Assembly: GCA_001949185.1 (NCBI GenBank)
Contig: BDGG01000003.1
Span: 3,579,158 to 3,643,157, forward strand
Direction of reading: 5' to 3'
Source: Ramazzottius varieornatus
Lineage: Eukaryota > Tardigrada > Eutardigrada > Parachela > Ramazzottiidae
Length of the DNA: 64,000 bases
Under the pieces are notes generated by a model. That model was given only the letters and a program-made list of their open reading frames with translations. It ran no database searches and was not told the DNA's origin. Position numbers and translations under genes: made by a program. How positions within the stretch are numbered: the first letter of the stretch is position 1; each line of letters opens with the position of its first letter. Of the stretch, positions 20,901 through 31,744 are shown in pieces.

Positions 20901-23540
20901 ACTCGCTTGTAACTTGTTACTAAACTTCTCTATCAAGTCATCGATCTTATTCGACATGGCTTCGTGACTGTTGGGTTCGAATGCGTGACCAAAAGGGAAG
21001 GTCTCGTCCTCCACGACAGAGGCTAACGCCATGCCGTAAGCCGATAGGATACTACCGTGCTTGTGGATAAAGACTTTCTTGATGCCGAGGGAACGAGCGA
21101 CGTCGCAGGCGTGCTGACCACCGGCTCCGCCGAAACAGGATAGGACGTGGTTAGAAGGATCGTAACCTCGCGCTTGGGTCAGGTTGCGGATGGGTCGACA
21201 CATGGCTTCGTTAGCTACTGTGACGAAACCTTCGGCAATTTCCTCCACACTCATCTGCTCTGCAACAGAGAACACCACGCTTCGAAATTATTTGACAAAC
21301 CACTTATTAAATTTTGATCTTAGTCTACAACGTACTTTGTCCATTCCGTGCAGAAAAGCTGTTAATCTCGCTGGCAAGTTTCTCAAATGCTGACCGAGAA
21401 GCATTCAGGTCCAGCGGTTCGTTCCGTTTCTCCCCAAAGATATGCGGGAAGTACTCGGGTAACAGACGGCCCAGCACGGCGTTGGCGTCTGTTATGGTCA
21501 GAGGTCCTCCGCGCTTGTAACAGGCTGGACCCGGATTAGCACCTGAAATACCCAGAATGGTTAATACATTCCTACCTGTGAGATGTGACAATTGCTTCTT
21601 CTGCAACCGAACTGCGTTTCTGCACGAGACTGCTGGCCATGCACTGCGCAGCACGATCAGCTGATCGACGTCCGGTTGTCTTTTGACTTGCTCAAGTAAT
21701 CAAGCGCGTGTCTGATCAGCTGATCGGTCTCATGCGAATAGCATGGCGAGCAAATCCGTTGATAAATGGATCGTCCGGAACTGATTTCGGGCGTTTGAAC
21801 TGTCACATCTCACAGGTAGGACTGTAGTCCTCCGAGCCAAACTTTTCGCCAGGTAGATCTCCCTCCACCGTTGAAGAAAACGCGGATTAGTTAGCATACC
21901 TGCTGACTCGGGACCCACAACGAACAAGCCGGATCGGAAGAACAGTTGCGAACCTCCACCAGCCGCCACTAAACAATACCTCTTGTTAAAACTAGTTTGG
22001 AGACTTAGGCAAAGTCAGCAACTTTCCGAAGTGGCAATGCGAGTACTTAAAGTTGATCGTAGTTTTTGTCTTGGAGTTACCTGTGTTGATATCCAGTTGT
22101 GGAACCTGGATATTAACACCAGAGACCTTCGCTTCGAAAGTGTGGTCGTACTCGCCCGCATACCGACTCACGTCCGTACTCGTTCCTCCCATGTCGTATC
22201 CAATCAGCGGAGCTCTGCCTGCCTCTTCGTAGCCAGTGGTGGCAAAGCCCACAACTCCGCCCGCAGGCCCCGAGACGATGGCCTGCGAACCGATAAGCGA
22301 AGAACTCAACCCGCCGTCGGAACGCATAAAAAGCACGTTAACGCCTTTCAGATTGTCTTTGAACCCGCTTTTGAAGCCTTGCAGATAACGCTTGATACAA
22401 GGAGTCAGGTAGGCATCCACGCAGGCTGTCTGTCCACGCGGTACCATACCTGAAAAGAAACAACAACATGGGAGCTAAAACTAAAAAATTACATGCGCCA
22501 GCCATCACCAACCTGCATACATTAGCCTCTACAATCAAATGGCGACACTGTATGCACGTTCAAGCACAATGGATGACATTAGTTTCCCGGCTTTTCAAAT
22601 AGTCGAAAAAATTCTGGTTATCCCCAAATGCATCCGAAGTAATTTTAAAACGTAAAGTTAAGTGTATTTTGGTAACTTTCAAGAGCTAGAGACCGTACGT
22701 ACGTTGCATTGGCATGACTTGACAGGACAAGGAAACATTCGTAAAGCCCATTTCCTCCGCGATTTTCCCTATCTGCAACTCGTGATCCTGCAAAGTGTAG
22801 GAATGAATCAGGACCACAGCCAAACTTTTGATCCCACTGGCTAGAACTCTTCGCAGGTCGGAGCGTAGCTGTTCGACGTGGAGTCCCTTCCAGATTTCGA
22901 ACGTATCGCCAGTAACACCTTTAGCTGTCCTGATGGTCTCTTTATTATGTCGATCCATTTGGTCAGTGTCCATCTGGATAACTACCCGTTCGTCCACCTC
23001 AATCACTTCTTTGTACAGGAGCTCGGGTCGTGCAATGGCTAGGTCGAAAATGTGCGGACGTTGTTGGTTGCCGATTTGGAGCAAGTCACGGAAGCCTTTC
23101 GTCGTGACGAGAGCCATGGGTTCGCCTTTCCGCTCGAGAAGCGCATTCGTTGCCACCGTGGTTCCCATGCGGATCCATTCGATGAACGACGTGTCCACTG
23201 GTTGGTCAGCTGGATATGGCACACCAGTTTCCTATGACAACAGTAAAGTGTTCCACCCTGATTTCGCGACTTCCAAGAGTACATACAGATTCCAGTATTC
23301 GACGTATAGCTTCGCGCGGAGCGTCGCTGTAGCTGGGATCTTCGGAGAGTAGCTTGAGCACTCGCACTTTCGAGTCCGGACACAGCGCGATCACATCTAC
23401 AAAATATGCTGATATGACAAACGTATCCAATACGGCAGGTGCATCAAGAGGAATCGAAGCGCACTTAAGTTACCAGTAAATGTTCCCCCTCGATCGATTG
23501 CAAACCGAAACTTCCGTTCTCGTCCTCCGTCTTCACTCAT
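17969..23540 (-). CDS. OPLAH: 5-oxoprolinase (ATP-hydrolysing)
   Basis: It opens 5-oxo-L-proline to glutamate using ATP, the last step of the gamma-glutamyl cycle, as a cytosolic enzyme. Fourteen exons: 23540-23474, 23396-23287, 23231-22703, 22449-22081, 21968-21900, 21542-21336, 21259-20571, 20444-20031, 19812-19405, 19337-19322, 19170-18604, 18529-18284, 18212-18084, 18000-17969. They sum to 3852 bases, 1283 residues, close to vertebrate OPLAH (about 1288). The HyuA-type half has [46 protein letters not shown] and [14 protein letters not shown]. The HyuB-type half has [61 protein letters not shown] and [11 protein letters not shown]. It ends [14 protein letters not shown]. The tenth exon is a 16-base microexon supplying KGIDL, without which the frame fails. 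Introns 5 and 7 hold inverted-repeat elements. Confidence 0.96.
20480..20570. repeat. intronic palindromic MITE covering a splice donor
   Basis: ATCAAGTGGCGCACGTTTCC pairs with GTGTGCGCCACTCGAG, and the right flank CAGCAATCTGGTAC is the family's subterminal sequence. Read on the minus strand, the 5' splice site of OPLAH intron 7 is GTACCAGATTGCTG, so the donor lies inside the element's own end. The intron is 126 bases and is mostly this element. Confidence 0.75.
21570..21821. repeat. inverted-repeat element in OPLAH intron 5
   Basis: CCTACCTGTGAGATGTGACA at the left recurs inverted as TGTCACATCTCACAGGTAGG at the right, a perfect 20-base terminal inverted repeat enclosing about 250 bases. Two copies of the palindrome GATCAGCTGATCG lie in the middle. 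This is probably a MITE. A target duplication is not obvious. Confidence 0.7.
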
Positions 23541-23652
23541 TTCCGGTGGCGTACACGTTATCCTGCACGATCAAAACGCTCTGGGGGATGCAGGATTGCA
23601 GGGAGGCTAAAAATCATGAAACAAAACTTGGAAGAACGATGGAAACTTAGAT

Positions 23653-24215
23653 ATTTGGAACGAGCCAGAGGTTTTCCTGTCCCATTGGCCAGCGGTGGAC
23701 GGGTGATTTATTCAGCCTGATATCGAAAAACACGGAACTGCCACCTACGACCCGTCGGGGACCGGCACAACGGGCAATCTTATCATCAGTACGCGAATTC
23801 TACCTCTAGTGAACAAGAGACCTGGTGTTCGAACAACATTCGGAACGGTATGTTTCATATAAAAAATATTGATCGACAGAGTACCGTTCCAAAGTTGGGC
23901 TGCGCTTGAGGTTGCGAAGCCGTTCCGTGGTTTGGATAATTCACTGAATAAATCACCCGTCCACCGCTGCCATTGGCTATGGCACATGAGCTACAGTGAG
24001 CAGGTTGCGTTTGGTCGGATCTGAATTCCGACTGATCGCTACATCATCCCATCCGACTGTGTGGCGTACCGTTAATGAGTGGCACTGCCACATTACTACC
24101 ATGGTCCATCGATCAGCTGATCGTGACGTAACGAACTGAGCGCGTAGCACCGTAACCTGTCCACTGTAGCTCATGTGCCATGGTTAATGGGTCAGGATAA
24201 CCTCTGGAACGAGCA
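23653..24215. repeat. composite foldback repeat
   Basis: A sequence at about 23655-23700 (CCAGAGGTTTTCCTGTCCC) returns inverted near 24180-24210 (reverse complement CCAGAGGTTATCCTGACCC). Inside it, GGTGGACGGGTGATTTATTC (23693-23712) is inverted at about 23938-23962, and GGCACATGAGCTACAGTG (23977-23994) is inverted at about 24162-24181. These overlapping arms form a nested hairpin-prone unit with no coding sense. It lies upstream of 5-oxoprolinase. Confidence 0.6.
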
Positions 24216-24248
24216 GCTGATAGCGATATTTATGTGTATGTGTGATGT

Positions 24249-25146
24249 CATATGATAGATAGATACAGTCACGGTCTATAGTCATGGCCACCCCATAGCC
24301 TTCCTTTGCTTCCTTATATCTTCCCAGCCCGGCATCCAATTTTCGTAATTCAAAAAGAATTCTACAGAAGATACCTTGAACTTTCTGATCACGCGACAAT
24401 CGGGACGACTTTTCAATCAATCAACCGGTAGGCACCGGTGGCTCGGACAAGGAAAACGGCCTTTTCGGCTGCGTATGTCCCGTCGCGTTACAGGTTTGGG
24501 GAAAAGCCTAAACGGCCAGAGTGTAGTCCGAACATCGGTCTATCCCACAAAGTAAAAAAGATCGCCAACAAAAACTCCTTGCAAAACTTTCTCGTTTGGG
24601 GCTTACAGTCTACTTAATGACATTTTTCATGGACGAAGAACTTTCGCTTGGCACATCTTCCGTTGTTCTCGTTCTGTTTATGCGAAAAAATTCATTTACC
24701 AAATCCAGAGTTTGCTCTCTCGAATGAGCATACTCTTGTTCTGTCAGATTCACAAATGAGCGAGAAGACCAATGATCAGTTTGATTTGTTCGAAAAAGTA
24801 GGCTGTAAGTCCCATACGGGAAGTTTTGGAAGACATTTTTGTTGGCGATCTCTTTTAGTTCGCGGGATAGACCGGTGTTTGGGCTACATTCTGGCCGTTT
24901 AGGCTTCACCCTAAACCTGTCATGTGACGAGACATACGCAGCCGAAAAAAGCCCTGTTTTCCTTGTCCGAGCCACCGGTGCCCACCGGTTGATTGATTGA
25001 AAAGTCGTCCCGATTGTCGCGTGATCAGAAAGTTCAAAGTATCTTCTGTAGAATACTTTTTGAATTACGAAAACTGGATGCCGGGCTGGGAAGGCTATGG
25101 GGTGGCCATGACTATTGACCATGACTGTAAATTTATTGAGCCTCGA
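24249..25146. repeat. large imperfect inverted repeat, arms of about 340 bp
   Basis: Bases 24249-24596 are repeated inverted in 24814-25146. Matching pieces include TCAATCAATCAACCGG with CCGGTTGATTGATTGA, CTTGAACTTTCTGATCACGC with GCGTGATCAGAAAGTTCAAA, and AAAATTTTCGT/ACGAAAA near CCCGGCATCCA/TGGATGCCGGG. The spacer is about 217 bases. A minus-strand open frame (25149-24610) crosses one arm but looks incidental. This could be a foldback transposon or two inverted copies of an unidentified element. Confidence 0.75.
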
Positions 25147-25381
25147 CAATCTAGTCGACCGCTTCCTCGATCGTCAGATGACAATGATACACACAAAAAT
25201 AAAGTGACAACAGCTTTGGCAAGGGGAATTGATCAAGAATAGCTTCAGAAGATCGACATGTAGAAATTACGATCCGAGATCAGGTACCAGAGAAGAAGTG
25301 AGAAAACTCGCAAGCCATTGCAGATAGAACTAACCACTAAACAAGGAGAAAAGGGAGCATTATTTCCGCCTCTCCAGGTGC

Positions 25382-26116
25382 TCACTCGTCCATGTCCATA
25401 TCCGACTGGCTTCGTCGTTCCCGGTTTGATGCTCGAGCTGGTCCAAGATCATGGTTGGGTCTTTGTCGTCCGTCGCGAGGATCTTCTTCGTTGACTTGGG
25501 TTCGCCCTCCAAACTTGGTAGGACCGACGAACGCTTGATCCGCCTTGCTTGGCGGAGCAAGGTTCTGGTGGTCATTCGTCGGCCATCCTCCTCCAGAGTC
25601 ACCGGGACGGCTTCTTCGTTGTCCGCCACTATCATGTCCACTTCCCTGGTGTCCACCACGTCCAACGTTGTTTCCTCGTTGTCCGCGATCACCACGTCCA
25701 CTGCCCCGTCCGGCGCCATCACCGCCTCTACGACCACCGCCGCGTCCGTCAGAGCGGCCATGAGCACCACCACGCCCACCGTAGCCTCGATCTCGGTTTC
25801 TGTTTGAGTTGCGTTGATGAGGCGGATGGTCGCCGAGGCGACGGTGATCGAAAGGTTTGCGCGGTGGGCCGATCGACCCGAAACTTATCCTCACATCCGG
25901 TCGACCCGCACTGACGGCGCTCTTGGCAGCCGCTGGTGCATCATGAGAGCCGGCTTGAGGAAAACGAAGGCTGGACAGCTGGATTGCCGGAGCGCCAGGG
26001 CTGGGGGATGGAACAGTTGGTTGGGTCGCTGCAATGGCTTTTTGGTTCGTTATCATTCCCTGTAGGATCAGCCATTCATCGGCTGTGAATCTCGGTTGAG
26101 CGAGAGACATACCCAT
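25382..26116 (-). CDS. RG/GR-rich basic protein, unidentified
   Basis: From ATG at 26116 (MGMSLAQPRFTADEWLIL) a 244-residue frame runs to TGA 25382. The N-terminal third is Pro/Ala/Ser-rich. The middle third is a dense RGG/GRGG tract (GYGGRGGAHGRSDGRGGG), and the C-terminus is acidic, ending SDMDMDE. Such tracts bind RNA in hnRNP-like proteins and also occur in gag-like ORF1 proteins of retroelements. The frame lies just downstream of the degenerate LINE on the same strand and overlaps no recognised host gene. Either it is a host RGG protein or a retroelement accessory ORF. The function is not known. The gap 25147-25381 shows nothing. Confidence 0.4.
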   Translation of the reverse strand: MGMSLAQPRFTADEWLILQGMITNQKAIAATQPTVPSPSPGAPAIQLSSLRFPQAGSHDAPAAAKSAVSAGRPDVRISFGSIGPPRKPFDHRRLGDHPPHQRNSNRNRDRGYGGRGGAHGRSDGRGGGRRGGDGAGRGSGRGDRGQRGNNVGRGGHQGSGHDSGGQRRSRPGDSGGGWPTNDHQNLAPPSKADQAFVGPTKFGGRTQVNEEDPRDGRQRPNHDLGPARASNRERRSQSDMDMDE

Positions 26117-26269
26117 TGAGGGACCGAGGGAAAGCCAAACGGGGAACCAAGCGTGAAACCCATAGGAAATCCTGCGCTCGGCCCTGGCACTTGGTAGGGA
26201 GCATAGCTTCCACTCATCCCTCCAAAAGGGGTAATTCATTCTCTGGAAATTATAGTCGGTTACGTCATA

Positions 26270-29200
26270 CGTCCGATCATCTGTCCATCGCTGCGAGTGC
26301 AAAGGACACAAGCGCTTTCGAAACATGCAGCCCAGCGCCATGCACCACTCGTTGCCAGTGGGGGACTGTGATGGACAGTTTTCGAGCATGCTTTGGAGAG
26401 AACAGTGTGACTCAGAACTTTACGGAAGAACTGTGCGAACAGCAGACAAGCAGGCACGTGTGCAGCAGTTAGACAACACATCAGACAGAGAACGAGATCG
26501 GTACAACTCGACACCCGAAGCTGCTCACAGAGGTCGCTTTGAAGAGGACCATCGAAGTGAGAACAGGTCGTCATAGAGTGCTTTATGTCTTCGATTCCGG
26601 CTAAGCACAGGTGGCATTTCCGATCTTCCCGGAGTACATGACTAGTTGCGGAGCCACATCGGCCCGTTTCAATAGACAGATTTAATGACGACAAAAGCAC
26701 ACGGCAGAATGTGTGCGCCAGTCCAACAGGGAACATAGTACTATCGGAAAGCCAGCCTGGCAGAGTATCGGGAGGCTAGACTTTCGCAAGCAAGTCGAGC
26801 TTCGGGGAGAGACCGAACAGACCGTGAACGGCAGCAAGAAACTAGTTTTCAGCCAATGCAAAGAATTCCGAGTGGTTAAAGCACGATATTTTCGCCATTG
26901 AAACCGCCTCAGAGTCTGAGTTCTTCAGCCCAAAAACAGGCTGCGAGCACCGTTTGTATATGGTTCCCCGTAACTTACGGTCGGCCAGCACCTGCTTCAG
27001 GGCACATGCTTCGAACTCGTCCACCGATGAGCGAACTGTTAGAGAAACTGTATAGAGAACTGTACGGTCATCTCGGCAGTTTGAAAGCTCAGAGGAAGCA
27101 GGCTCGTCAGATGATATACTCCGTGGTCAGGCGAGGTTCGCCTAACTCCCAGAAGGGATTTGACACAGCGAGTGAAAACCTGGTTCATCTTATCTCTCTT
27201 GAGCAAGCCAACATCCTGAGAGAGCCATTCGTTGAACATGCTATGGCCGGTCGAAGCTACCGATTTTGCAAAGGTGCCAAAAAGTTCGAGCCCCAGGTCA
27301 ACCGGCGCATAGGCTACTCTCTGCGTAACACCACAGAGCATCACAGCACACGCAGCAATCGCAGTCGGTACGTTCGCAAGCTTCGTCTGGGTTTAACGGT
27401 TTGAGCTGTTGACTGTAGCTCCGAGGTACTTGAACTGTGTGACGGTCTCAACTTCCGTGTCGCCGATGAAGAGGGGCGGAAGTCCTTCCAGACGAGCCTT
27501 CGTTCTGCTTATATGCATGACTGCGCATTTGGGGACGTTCAAGGCTAGAACAAGATCCCCTTCATATGTTCACAGAGTCGAGTGATAGTCAGCTGTGCGT
27601 GCTCGACGGAGACAGACAGAACCACGATGTCATCGGCGTACAACAGCAGAAATACTGGACGACCGTCCAGGTAATCTCCGCTTGTCTACCCGCGCTCACA
27701 TAATCATGTAACTTTGACAAATAGAAAATAAAAAGTTTGCCTGACGCTGGGTCTCCCCTGCTTCACGCCTTTCGTAATTTAAAAGGTTCTCCGCACTCGC
27801 CATTCGCGAAGACGGTACAGGAAGAGTTTTGGTAAACGTACTTAATGATTTTACAGAGCGGGAAAGGTGTCATGGACAGCTCGAGGAGCGACAGGAGTGC
27901 GCCGTGGTTTACGGTATCAAAGGCGGCCTTAAGATCGAGGAAGATCGCCACGCGATAGCCTCTGCGCGACAGGGAAGTTTCGACTGTGGCATAGTATGCG
28001 AGAAGCGCTTCCGAGCAACCCATAATGATGTACAGCATGGGGAAGGTACGAGACCAGCCTTCCGCACAGAAGTTTCATGAAGATTCTCATAGGTGGCGCC
28101 ATGATGGATATGTGGCGCAAATTTTCCAACGAGGCGGTTTTTCCCCTCTTTGGGATCGTCACGAGTTTCGACACGAGCCACTCAGGAGGCACGGCGCCAG
28201 AGCAAAGCATCTCGTTGAAACACGCCAGCACTAAAAGCTGGTAACCGCGATGATACGGTAGCAGTTTATAGTTCAGTGGGAAGCTTGTCGGGACCACTAG
28301 AGCTTTCGATTGAAAATTCGTGACGGCCCCCATGAGCTCGTCGATTGTCGGCGGCTCGTGGCAGCTCCTGCTGGCTGTCGTTCGAAAGAGCCATAGAACC
28401 GATTCATTGACCGGAACTGCTTCGGTTGGCTGTCCCATTATCTGGGAGAAATGCTGCGTGATCGTTCCTACAGCAAACGGTAAAGAGTTCTCAGAATTAG
28501 AGTCTTTGAACATATTCCAAAAGCTTCCGTGCCGTTTCGAGGTCAGGCGAGACCGCAGGGAGGCCGTGTGCTCGTTCACCTGCAGCAACCTCACTGTTAG
28601 GCGCATTCTAGCAGCCATAGTTTTCCTAGCCGCTGTGTCGCTGGTACTATAGTGGGCCTCTTTACTTTCCTTCAATCTGTTCCGAAGCGAATCAGAGGTT
28701 GACGCTCGCGTATGGTGAGCCGCGCGGGACTCAAAAGTCCACAGTACTTTCCCCACGGGTGCATGCGCGGTGAAACTAGTTTCTCCGCGCGTACACCCGC
28801 GGTGAAACTTGTCATAGTCCGCGGGTGGATGCGCGGAAAAAGTATATCACCGCCCATGGAGATTCCCCGCGCATGCACCCCCGGTGAAAGTACTGTGGAC
28901 CACGGACGTATCGAGGTCCCCAAAAGGTCCGCAATTTGGCCCTTTTCCTACGAAGTGTTCAACGACTATCTGTCGTGGTTGTGCCGGGCACAGGCCTGAC
29001 AGACAACTTTATAGAGAAAGGGCCAAATTACGGACCTTTTGGGGACCTCGATACGTCCTTGCTGTGGACTTTAGAGTCGAGCGGCTCACCATACTCGCGG
29101 CTGATACATGTGTGCTCTTCGCAGTTGAGCAACCATGCCGGGTGCTACGTCTAGCAGCGTTGACAGGCTGTCACACTGACCGAATGCGAAGGATGACGTC

Positions 29201-29620
29201 AGAGGACCCACAATTTCCTGCGCTGGCGTGGTCCAGTTGGTGCGGAACTTTGGCTGGTCAGAGGGCATCAGGCGCCGTCCCGAACCTTTTGTGTGGAGCG
29301 CAGGAAGTGTGACTTCTACGCATATGACTAGGTGATCCGAGAGGCCGGGATGTCGGTCCAGAACGTCAAAGCTACGTACAAGGGCCACGTCGGGCGAGCA
29401 CACCAGACGGTGATCAATGACAGCGCGTTCGATCGAATTGTGACAGTGTCGCTCGAATGTGAACTGGGGGGAGGGTGACTCCTTATCGAGATTATCTAGT
29501 CCATTGAGACTGATTAAGTCTACTTCTCGTGCATAGTCAAGAAACTGCTTGGACCGATACTTGCTTGGGTTTCGGTCTATATTGGGGAAGTACTTCACGA
29601 AAACAAGCTCGTTGTTGTTG
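26270..29620 (-). mobile_element. degenerate 5'-truncated LINE (non-LTR retrotransposon)
   Basis: Read on the minus strand, the first preserved part (29598-29094) is the C-terminal half of an apurinic-type endonuclease (ERAVIDHRLV ... GLSDHLVICVEV). Reverse transcriptase motifs follow in shifted frames: PPEWLVSKLVTIPKRG and ENLRHISI (28.3-28.1 kb), VAIFLDLKAAFDTVNHG (27.9 kb, motif A), LLLYADDIVVLSV (about 27.63 kb, motif C) and VPKCAVMHISRTKARL (about 27.5 kb). The C-terminal part has LLGVRRTSPDHGVYHL and a Cys/His motif CHLCLAGIEDIKHSMTTC near 26.6 kb. Several frameshifts and stops make it inactive. Domain order fits the Jockey/CR1/R1 group. A 383-bp MITE interrupts the endonuclease-RT junction. 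Confidence 0.85.
28711..29093. mobile_element. 383-bp MITE inserted in the LINE, 6-bp target duplication
   Basis: Terminal inverted repeats TATGGTGAGCCGCGCGGGAC and the inverse of the right end TATGGTGAGCCGCTCGACTC continue through AAAGTCCACAG. CTCGCG flanks the element on both sides (28705-28710 and 29094-29099). Removing the element and one CTCGCG rejoins the LINE reading frame (QPR / ASTSDSL), which confirms the boundaries. Inside it, a second palindrome from 28745 to 28892 begins TACTTTC and ends GAAAGTA, with GGGTGCATGCGCGG-type inverted arms. A third stem pairs GGTCCCCAAAAGGTCCG (about 28915) with its inverse (about 29036). Confidence 0.88.
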
Positions 29621-29768
29621 CTAAAAAGGGTCGTTAAAGAGCATCAAGTGGTAAGTACAGTTTACGATCAGTCGAAGAGAGAAAAATGGCTCTTATGGGA
29701 GAAGTCAGAATACTGCTGGGCAAAGGGACTCAATGAGTGCCTCTTGATATGAATCAAGAATGAAAGCT

Positions 29769-31169
29769 TCAGTAAGACCGCGGGATAGCTGCGTTTATGC
29801 GGGACTCAATACCGCATTCGTTTGCTCCACGTCGAACTCTGACAAACCCTTTCTCACCCCAGGCAGGTCCCCAAGAATTTGCGACGGTCCAATACGGTAC
29901 ATCCAAGTTCTTGTCGTAGCCCCAACCGATAATCTTGGTGGCATGTGCTCCCGTATGGTTGCCCACGTAATGCTGATAAACACCTACGTAATATAACGCC
30001 GACTTTAGCGTAAACTGCCACATTCTATCGGAAGAACCAAAGTCCACAGCCTACCTGATTCATACGTCTTAAGATCCTCGTAGACTTGGAGGGAGCAAGT
30101 CACCGGTCCATTGGTCATAAGCTCACGTTGGATTTTCCTTTCAGACTCCTCGATCTCCCTCCGATCTTTTGGAAGTGCTGCGGTAACTTTCAACTTCGAC
30201 ACAACGTACCAGGAAGTTCCTGCGAGGGAACGTGTAGTCGGTGAACACGACAGGCCACTCTACAATCCAGAAAAGCCCTAAACAGTACCGTGATCAAGAT
30301 CGGCCACAGTTACCTTTGTGTAGGTCGCTGGCGTAGGTCTTTCGGTATCCGGGATAGCAAGAACGTTTGCATTTCGGTACGACCCGGATTGTTTCGTTCC
30401 ATGTATCCGGTGAGAACTGGTAAGCTTTGCAACCTTTCCTGGATGCATAATCACCACCGGTCACGAAACCAAATGTCTTGAAATGCTCGAACGCGTACTC
30501 GACAACTCCGCCGTTGCTACATAGCACAAAATTGATGGACAGATGATAGTTGATCAATAAAGTAGGAGGAATTTTTCTACTGTAAAATACCAGCTTCCGC
30601 ATTTGCGACAGCAACTGATCAAATCCTGCACAGACATATGGATATACGAGAAGCCTGTCTTGGAGAAGATACATAATCGATCTGACAAGACCTCAGATAC
30701 CGCGTGGGCCTGCAAAACAACGAATGAAGAACACAGCAGGAATCGGGTGCGAAAGTGGAGCCAGCCGTAAAGACCTATCCCGCAAGTATAGATATAATTA
30801 GTCCACAACTTGGTTGTTTACCCAGCAAGAGCCGCAGCCACCTTGGTCTCGGATTTCCTTCATGCTTTCACACTGCGGCCAGTTTTCACGTGCGTCAAAG
30901 CTCTCTGGTATGAGCAGCTTTGCTGCGAAACGAGAGAGAGGCTGTTGCGGAAATGAATCCATTTCATGATCCTGCAGGATGAATGTGCTGGAAGCTACAG
31001 CTGAAGGGCGAAAAGCTTTCTGGGTTGCGTTGTGTGGTTGATCTCCAATGGTCGCTCTCCAAGTAGCACCCGGGAGACTGTTCACGTAACGAGCAATCCA
31101 CGAGTCGTCTGACGCATAACAACCTAGAAAAATAACGAGCAGGCATATCGCTGCATGCATCCAATCCAT
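29769..31169 (-). CDS. cathepsin B-like cysteine protease without an occluding loop
   Basis: A papain-family (C1A) protease, probably lysosomal or secreted. Exons 31169-30822, 30709-30591, 30516-30314, 30219-30055 and 29983-29769 join to 349 residues in phase. The signal peptide is [15 protein letters not shown]. The propeptide is followed by the mature start [15 protein letters not shown]. Catalytic Cys is in DQGGCGSCW, His in [11 protein letters not shown] and Asn in [10 protein letters not shown]. Cathepsin B hallmarks are [10 protein letters not shown], CNGG and CGIESRI. The cathepsin B occluding loop, normally with a His-His pair between GCrpY and the next Cys pair, is replaced by the shorter [16 protein letters not shown]. 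Dipeptidyl-carboxypeptidase activity would then be reduced and endopeptidase activity favoured (inference from the family). The residue pair after CGSCW is AH instead of AF. Confidence 0.9.
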
Positions 31170-31744
31170 CGTAAAACCCTTCCCCTCAAAGGTGAAGACT
31201 TCACCGGCTGTCGAGCACCCGAAAAAGGCTTTCCAGATCCCGATACTCTCGGGGTCCGGTGCAATTTACGATACTGGGCGGGATTTCGCCAACGGCGGAA
31301 GTTCCCGGCGCTCGATCCAGACAACGCAGGATGATCTAGTACACTTTCACGCCACACCGGTGTGGCAAAAGTGGCAGATTTGCATAGTCAGCTCTCGAAC
31401 TCAAGATGCATTGCCGATGCGTTATGATAGAAGCTCTTGAACAATTTCGACTTTCGAGGGAGGAAACCTAACGCGGTCAATTTATTCGCACACTCGAGTA
31501 CCGTGGCTATTCGTCCGTGAGAGTGAAACGCCGCAATTAAAGTTCACACCCAAATTGAGTATGATTTAGAATACCGTACATACTTACAGATAAAAATCAC
31601 CCGAAATGAATCAAACTTCTGATATGCGGTGAAAACTTTGAATATTGGAAGGAAAGAACGTTTCGAAAAAATGAGATAAAAACATGAAATATTTCGTCTG
31701 ATCTCCAACCAGTAGCGCTGGAATAGAAACTCTTGCGGAGGAAC

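Noticed and set aside
24610-25149. 179-codon minus-strand frame
   Set aside because: It crosses one arm of the large inverted repeat and has no domain; the mirror arm gives similar fragments, so it is repeat-derived.
28090-28125. GTGGCGCCATGATGGATATG phrase resembling the intronic MITE stem
   Set aside because: Lacks the loop and flanks of the family and is part of the LINE coding sequence.
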